Assembly (NCBI GenBank): GCA_023515745.1
Contig: JALECJ010000256.1
Span: 1,736,001 to 1,800,000 of the forward strand
DNA length: 64,000 bases
Source of the DNA: Amoeboaphelidium protococcarum
Taxonomy: Eukaryota > Aphelidiomycota > Aphelidea
Reading direction: 5' to 3'
Position 1 is the stretch's first letter. Each line of letters opens with the position of its first letter. The translations under genes and the position numbers were made by a program. Shown piece after piece: positions 58,180 to 64,000 of the stretch. Below the pieces are notes generated by a model, which was not told the origin of the DNA, did no database searches, and saw only the letters and a program-made list of their open reading frames with translations.

Positions 58180-58638
58180 ATGGAGCGTGGAGATAGCCAG
58201 TAGTCTCTCAGCAATAAAAGCAACGATGATTTAGTTGTTAATAATAACTATTCCTCACTCAATGAGAGTAATGCGAACACTCCAGCGTAAATGAGGAGAC
58301 CATAGTCGCAATCGCAATCATCATAATCAAGACTAGACTAATCTCAGATGGACAGAATCCTGAATCCTACACGGAGAGCACTGAGATCGAGATTAAGATC
58401 TTCTATTATAGATCTCAATTAAATGGCCCGCTAGTTGGGGAAAGACTTGCAACCTGAGAACAAATCGTTTATCTCCAATGCAAGTAAAGGTGAACAGAGT
58501 TTGAGGCGGACATTTGATCACGTTGCCAATATGGGCACTCATTTGGATAACATTTCGTTTAAACGCGCTCAGATTGCTCAACATGTAAAACTTATTGATT
58601 AGATCACGGTTGGACTCAAATTGGAAGATATGGTGTGA
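58180..58638 (+). CDS. Small Ser/Gln-rich protein with helical C-terminus, unknown
   Basis: A 152-residue frame from ATG 58180 to TGA 58636-58638. The first half is Asn/Ser/Gln-rich and likely disordered (SLSNKSNDDLVVNNN), with a Gln/Ser run made mainly of CAA, TAA and TAG codons. An Arg-rich patch follows (RRALRSRLRSS). The C-terminal 80 residues are helical (LNQMARQLGKDL, HVANMGTHLDNISFKRAQIA, VKLIDQITVGLKLEDMV), like subunits of small coiled-coil complexes. No specific family recognised. It is tail-to-tail with Raptor, 94 bp apart. Confidence 0.55.
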
Positions 58639-58654
58639 GTGAATGTAGCAAGAA

Positions 58655-58680
58655 TATAATAATAATAATAATAATAATTA
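58655..58680. repeat. (AAT)n microsatellite
   Basis: About eight AAT/ATA-type units between the stops of the unknown gene and Raptor; simple 3'-flank repeat. Confidence 0.85.
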
Positions 58681-58732
58681 TATTTTATATTCACATTTGA
58701 TATAGACGAGATCAGTACTTTTGTAAAAGTAT

Positions 58733-61700
58733 TCACAAAGACGGCGACAATCCTGACTGTACATTGTAAATTGGTATCATCTGGTCCATTCCACCAAACG
58801 CCATCATTAGTTTATGAGGATGGAAAGCTATACAACTCACGGACGCAATCCTTTATCCCATGAGGAGACCTTCATCGTTATAGCGAATATTATTCCAAGT
58901 CGTATGCGAAGATGGAGAGGCTTGCATAACTTTTACAAATTGCAGTTCACTACCAATAGCCATCACAGGGGCGAAATCATGAAGTGCCATACAGGATACA
59001 CTCTTTCCTCCATCAGCAACAATAGATTCTAGCACTGATGTGGTTCTGAAATCCAGTATCTTCACTACAGAGTCAGTACTTGCAGATACTACCATCCTAT
59101 CTGCGCCGCGCTATTACCTCACACTCAGCACCCATTCCTTATGCTCCTCCATCTACATCACCATACATTGCCTCGAGTCGAGACGCTTATCGTACGCGCG
59201 AACTGTACCATCACCAAACCCGGCTAAGAGGACATTATCATCGACTTCATCAAGACAGGTCAGACTTGATAAACTCTTGGTGGGAATATCACAGTAGTTG
59301 AGCTATTTCACGGCAGACCATAGACGAATCTAGCGTACATCACCACCAACCATGAAATCACCTCTCTATTAGTTCCACTTGAAAATCATTCCACTGCCAG
59401 TCTCATCAGGAAATAGTTCGGGTAAAGCTGTCCAGGCAGTTGTAATCGCTGGCTTCTTATCTACTCCAATGCCTTCATAAATTCGCATCTATCCATCATT
59501 AGATGCCACGGCAATCAAAGAACGGTCTACTTCATTAATAAACTATGCACAGGTGACGTGGGAAGCATTCTTATTGGGGCAGGGAACTTTGAAAGAGGAT
59601 ATCTTCCTATTTGATGATTACGTATAATCCCAAACTCTTATAACCGCACCATTGTGAACTGAGAGTAGCCAATCTTCGACAGCATGAAAGTTCAGAATTG
59701 AGGTGTTCAGCATTGCCGAGTCAATCATTGCCATCCTATGCTCAAAGGGAAACTTTTAGCGTTGTTGGACCTGAGATCTAACTGAATCAACTACCCTTGA
59801 TAAATTATCCAATTTACTAACACGCTCCATGAACTGAGTACCTCCAGGCAAAGCCAAATCGCTCCGCGAAAGTACTGATTTCCGATAAGATTACAAGCTC
59901 AACTGCAAACTGAAGCTGGCAAGTGGCAGTTAATCCGAATCCTTGTCGAAACCAGACTATGCAACTTCTTGCTAACTTTTCTATTTAGATAGTCGGCCAT
60001 TATACGCCCGCGATTACCCCTCCTCAGAAACATGAGACGGTGCAAATATCTTGTTGACGGAGCTTTGAAATTAGTTAGATGTGAGTTTTTTGAGAGAACT
60101 TGTACGCTTTAAACTTTCTTGCAAAGACTTGGCATTAAATTACTGACTGTCAATATAGGCTGATGACCGCGACTTGGAAGTGCTACCAATAGGGATTTTG
60201 TTGTTCTTCATCAATCTTCCAGGATCTGCCAGTGATTTACCAAAACCAACAGGGAGGGAAGCTGTAGAGTCTTGATTATTAGATTACTGCAGAAGCTGAG
60301 CCACTGTAAGTGATGGACGCGAGCCACTATAATTCTAAATCTTGTGATCTTTCACCAAAGTGTGATACGTGATAAAGTCCACAACTAATCTGGCTTCTTT
60401 AGCCACACTTGACATGGCATCCATGGACAGGACGAGTAGACTTTTCCACAGACATTGATAATAAGACTAATGCTAAAAATTGGGGTGTCTCTGCATAAAT
60501 AGCTTTTACGTTAAATCCTTCTCAAATCCCGCAGATTAACTAGATAATGATGAAGACTGTTTCAATGAGGATGAAGCAGAATTAGAGTACGACTATCTCT
60601 TCTCACGCTCGTCTTGTAATAAGCCATGCGCAACCTCGATAAAAGCATCTGTATCTGAATGCACAATCTATGACAGCGCTGATATCAACTCTAATCTTAC
60701 CATTGAAGAGGCATCACTACAACAGGAGAGTATAGTCAATCCAACAACTCTGCTATAATTTTAGAGCTATTTCTGAGTATCGGCCGGTAATACGCTTTAA
60801 ATACCATCTTTGGGAGCACTGAGCATTTAACCAAGAGCATACACAGCCGCACTTCTAACCTCTACAGCATCATCAGTTAATAGGACAAATAAATCTTCAT
60901 GAATGCCCGTCTAGAAGGATTCAAGTCGGCTCTAAATGACAATTTGACAATACTAAAGCGAAGCATTGGAATTTGATCTACTTGTCTTACCACCGGAGTT
61001 AACTTGCTATTTATTATCTACAGCCAATGAATGATCACCCAAGCTAACCAGAGAGCCTAACAACTAACAGGCTAGAGACTAGACTTATGGACTTTTACTA
61101 TCCAGCAACTTGATGACAATTTTCATAAATGATAAATCACCGCACTTCAACTGTAAAAGTTTAACTTACGCTGCCAAGTGCTTATGAGTGAACTTTATCA
61201 ATATAAATAGGCACATCGCTTCTAGTTCTAGTGCATTAGCAGATTATTACCGCTTGCCATTATCAACATCTCCATCATACTGCTCATAATCATTATCCTG
61301 GGAAGTAAGTTGACTCAGTATGGTGACAAAATACATAAATCCACCACCAACAGAGCCGCTACTTAGTAATTCTGCTTTACAGCCATCTACACCATCTACA
61401 AAGCCTTCCCAAGCACAAATCTTGCACCATATGAAGACCAGAATCATACGCAACTCCACCGCGGGAGATTGAAGAAGTTTGAGGACATATGGAAATATTC
61501 CAACATCCAAAGCTTCACGTACATTATGTGGCGATAGATCAAGATACCTGGACAATAGTAGTGAGGCACGAAGCCTATGATGTTGTGACAGCAGCACTTG
61601 CAATATAATTGGCAAATGAGGCGACGTAACTACCTGTGATGTATCACTACCATTTTCATCTTTAGCATTATTCATTCTGTCATTTAAAAATTGAGACTAC

Positions 61701-63268
61701 TCTTCAAGCCATAACTCGAAGGCATTCAGCTAGTCCTCAAAGAATGAACTGTTGACATACACCAAATCTTAACGTGGTGGTGATGGATTTAGAAGACCTG
61801 GCAGCTGATTAAGAGCGACTTCACACACCAAATCCCACGATTCCCACAAGTAATGTTCATCAATCTGATGGGCAATGTATGCGTCAAAATCAAGGGATGG
61901 GTAACTAATAGGATTAACACCATAAAACTTCATAACTCTCCTGGCTAGAAGAAAATTACGAAACAGAGCAGCCACCATCAGATCCTGTCTGTACAATTTC
62001 TTAAATAAACCATAATCTTTTAAATCGCCATTCTTCTATCCATGCTGATCCAGCTGACTAAGACAGTCCCAGGCGATAGAATCTGTTATGGCAGTGAATA
62101 TCCAGTTCAACTCACCGAGCATTGTCCGACGATCAGATACTTTACCTGGAATCATCTGAAGCATCTGTGGAGTAACTTGAGAAGATATGAGAAGAGATGA
62201 AGCTACATTATCCATATCAATATAATCAACATTGGACTAAGATTACAGAGGAACGTGGCTATTATTTTTAATCATGAACCAATGTAAAGCAGCTTGGATC
62301 GGAGTAGTCAGACACGCCGTAAATAAATCTGCAGGTAGAGCGGGGTGCATAGGTAAAGTTTGATCCGCATGACACGCTGCCAATATAATAGTATTACTAT
62401 TCTTACTGTAATGCTTCAGATAGGCATTAACGAAATTACCCGCCGCGCTACAGTCCAACACAATAATCGAGGGAGAGCCGAGCCAAGCATTAACTTCACC
62501 AATTCCCACCGGGACGTACTATGTGTATGTCTTATTAAAGAACCATAACTCGCCATTGACAGTAGGCTTAGGGACACCATGGCCATTATAGTGCCACAAA
62601 ACGCGGTCGCTTTGATCTTGCTACTGCGATTACTATGATGATGTCGATGATGATGATGACTTATAAGCAGCATTTCTCCTCAAATGAAGCATAGTCTTTT
62701 TCAAATCCTCAGGCGTTGGATCTGTCAGCATTTTATATCTGGCGCGCGGCTACCACGGCTCATAATGAGAAGTGAGAATTTTAGCTATAAGATCAACAGC
62801 TTTCTGAGGTTACAACGCCGAGCCTTCTATTATATCGTCGCTACTGTTGTTATTTGCCACTTGTGCATTACCTCCATTACCTCCACCGTTCACGTGTAAA
62901 AGCGGATGACTGGACAGCTCTTTACTAAACGGATCAATCCAGGCTTCCATGACAGCACATGGTGTCGGTTTAATAACATCGGGAGGATCAACACCCAAGT
63001 TCAGACAAAGACTTATAAGGACACCGACAGTCTTTAATTTCTCTTTATTACGCCATCCATCAACGTCATTGTCTTCCTTAATTCTGCTTTTAAACAGTGC
63101 ATTCTATTTACTCTATAGATCTAGGTAAAACTCGGTCTACATCTAGAGTGAGTGCAAGTATTTTTATAGATGATCATCTTCCTCCTAAGCATCATCTTCA
63201 CCATTAAAGGAGGAAGAGTCATCATTATACTTCATCGCAGCAGATCTTACGCGCAAATCCATATTCAT
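58733..63268 (-). CDS. KOG1: Raptor/Kog1, TORC1 scaffold subunit
   Basis: A 1511-residue single-exon protein: 1512 codons from ATG 63268 to TGA 58733-58735, many of them TAA/TAG. It presents substrates to TOR kinase in nutrient signalling. The N-terminal caspase-like RNC domain shows [50 protein letters not shown] and [20 protein letters not shown]. The HEAT region includes [36 protein letters not shown] and [14 protein letters not shown] Ser-rich linker follows, and the C-terminal WD40 propeller (for example [30 protein letters not shown]) closes the protein. Domain order and length match Raptor, and no frame break was found. Confidence 0.97.
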
Positions 63269-63816
63269 CTTACGATGTACTTATTTCCAAATTATGACTT
63301 TATTAGATAAATTGTGATTTGAAGCAACGTAATGCGGTAAGAGGAAGAAAATAGAACAAGAGCAGACTAGAAAATATGGGAGAAAAGACATGAAAATTCA
63401 ATTTATTCAGTTTTGTTCAATTGTAAAGCGACGACAAAGAATTTGTATTAGAGCAAAGGCGACCAAGATGATTCGCGCGAAAGCATCTTTAGTGCGTTTT
63501 GTAGAATATTTACTGCTTACACTCATTAGATTATAGTCTGAATTGGGAGAAATAGTGGGAATAAAAGTTCCGACTTTACATTACATTGCACAGACCAAAA
63601 GCGCGTTCTGTGATCATTCCAATGCACCAAGCCTTCACGCTTAGTTTCTTTGACCTTGCGATTCCTCTCGTTCGTCTCGTCCCTCTTTGTTTTGTTTCAT
63701 TCCATCGTTTTCCCCCTTTTCATTCATTCACTGGCAGTACTGCCGTAATTATAATATCCATTGGACTCACTATTTCATCCATTATAAGAAGCCCTAAATT
63801 TCTCAATCGTCAAGAT
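63269..63816. other. Divergent intergenic region
   Basis: 548 bp between Raptor and the plus-strand gene at the right edge. A plus-strand frame at 63586-63852 overlaps the next start in another frame and is not called. Confidence 0.4.
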
Positions 63817-64000
63817 ATGAATCGATCGGAGGATAGTTCGGTGCAGCAGTAGGCAACTAAGATGGCGTATGATAGTGCAGAAGTCATTGACAGATTATCG
63901 CTGGCTATTAATGAAATTTCCAAAGGTTTGAGTAGATTTGACTCTATAGTGTGCCAGTCTTTGAACAGCATGGATGAGCGATTGCTGGTTGTTGAGAAGT
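63817..64000 (+). CDS. Coiled-coil protein, possibly HSBP1-like (5' part)
   Basis: Starts at ATG 63817 (MNRSEDSSVQQQATKMAYDS, with one Gln as TAG) and runs off the window. The visible helix VIDRLSLAINEISKGLSRFD, then VCQSLNSMDERLLVVEK, has heptad spacing and loosely fits heat-shock-factor-binding protein 1 (RF..M...I...ID-x-M..R...LEK). A second start at ATG 63865 (MAYDSAEV) is possible. Without the 3' part the family is only a suggestion. Confidence 0.45.

Noticed and set aside
1-64000. Reading the many TAA/TAG as pseudogene decay or selenocysteine/pyrrolysine use
   Set aside because: They are too numerous, fall at conserved Gln sites, and domains continue unchanged across them in housekeeping genes; UGA is never used as sense.

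Overview
This is a gene-dense window (GC roughly 40%) of a eukaryotic nuclear genome. It reads sensibly only if UAA and UAG encode glutamine and UGA is the single stop. Almost every gene has in-frame TAA/TAG, often exactly where homologues have an invariant Gln (lipoyl synthase, PARG, ALDH, ALG10, FKS, CBP20), and all but one recognisable gene end at TGA. Introns are short (31 to 79 nt, GT-AG) and many genes have none. A fungal-type FKS beta-1,3-glucan synthase, a stand-alone Sld2, a Pop3-type RNase P subunit, a GH81 glucanase with chitin-binding modules and a KDZ transposon point to the fungal side of the opisthokonts. From memory, aphelids of the genus Amoeboaphelidium combine that position with this code, so an aphelid or relative is my best guess; this is inference.

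Layout. 1-14.4 kb: Pho85-like CDK (cut by the left edge), a vacuolar-type LEA-2 membrane protein, a large unknown protein, mitochondrial lipoyl synthase, uS19m, PARG, aldehyde dehydrogenase, a secreted calpain-like protease and a coiled-coil protein. 15.3-24.5 kb: a four-intron unknown gene, two further unknowns, an intact KDZ transposase fused to a Ulp1-like protease, and a G-patch/C2H2 protein. 24.6-41.1 kb: GH31 alpha-glucosidase, ALG10, GH81 glucanase with two chitin-binding modules, eS19, the 1527-residue glucan synthase, mitochondrial acyl carrier protein, POP3 and a NIPA magnesium transporter. 41.8-49.5 kb: a small secreted protein, a duplicated exon fragment, LCMT1, an LYR protein without a clear stop, an unknown, an NmrA-like protein and topoisomerase III. 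50-64 kb: SLD2, UBE2S, TAF11, HYPK, CBP20, an AVT amino-acid transporter, fibrillarin, an unknown helical protein, Raptor (KOG1, 1511 residues in one exon) and the start of a coiled-coil protein at the right edge.

Most genes are ordinary housekeeping ones in alternating orientations, with convergent gaps of about 40-85 bp and divergent promoters of about 100-600 bp; there is no sign of operons. Loose themes are cell-wall and glucan handling (FKS, GH81, GH31), N-glycan assembly (ALG10), replication and cell-cycle control (SLD2, TOP3, UBE2S, PHO85) and TOR signalling (Raptor). Coordinates of spliced genes span all exons; intron positions are in the evidence text. All translations were done by hand.
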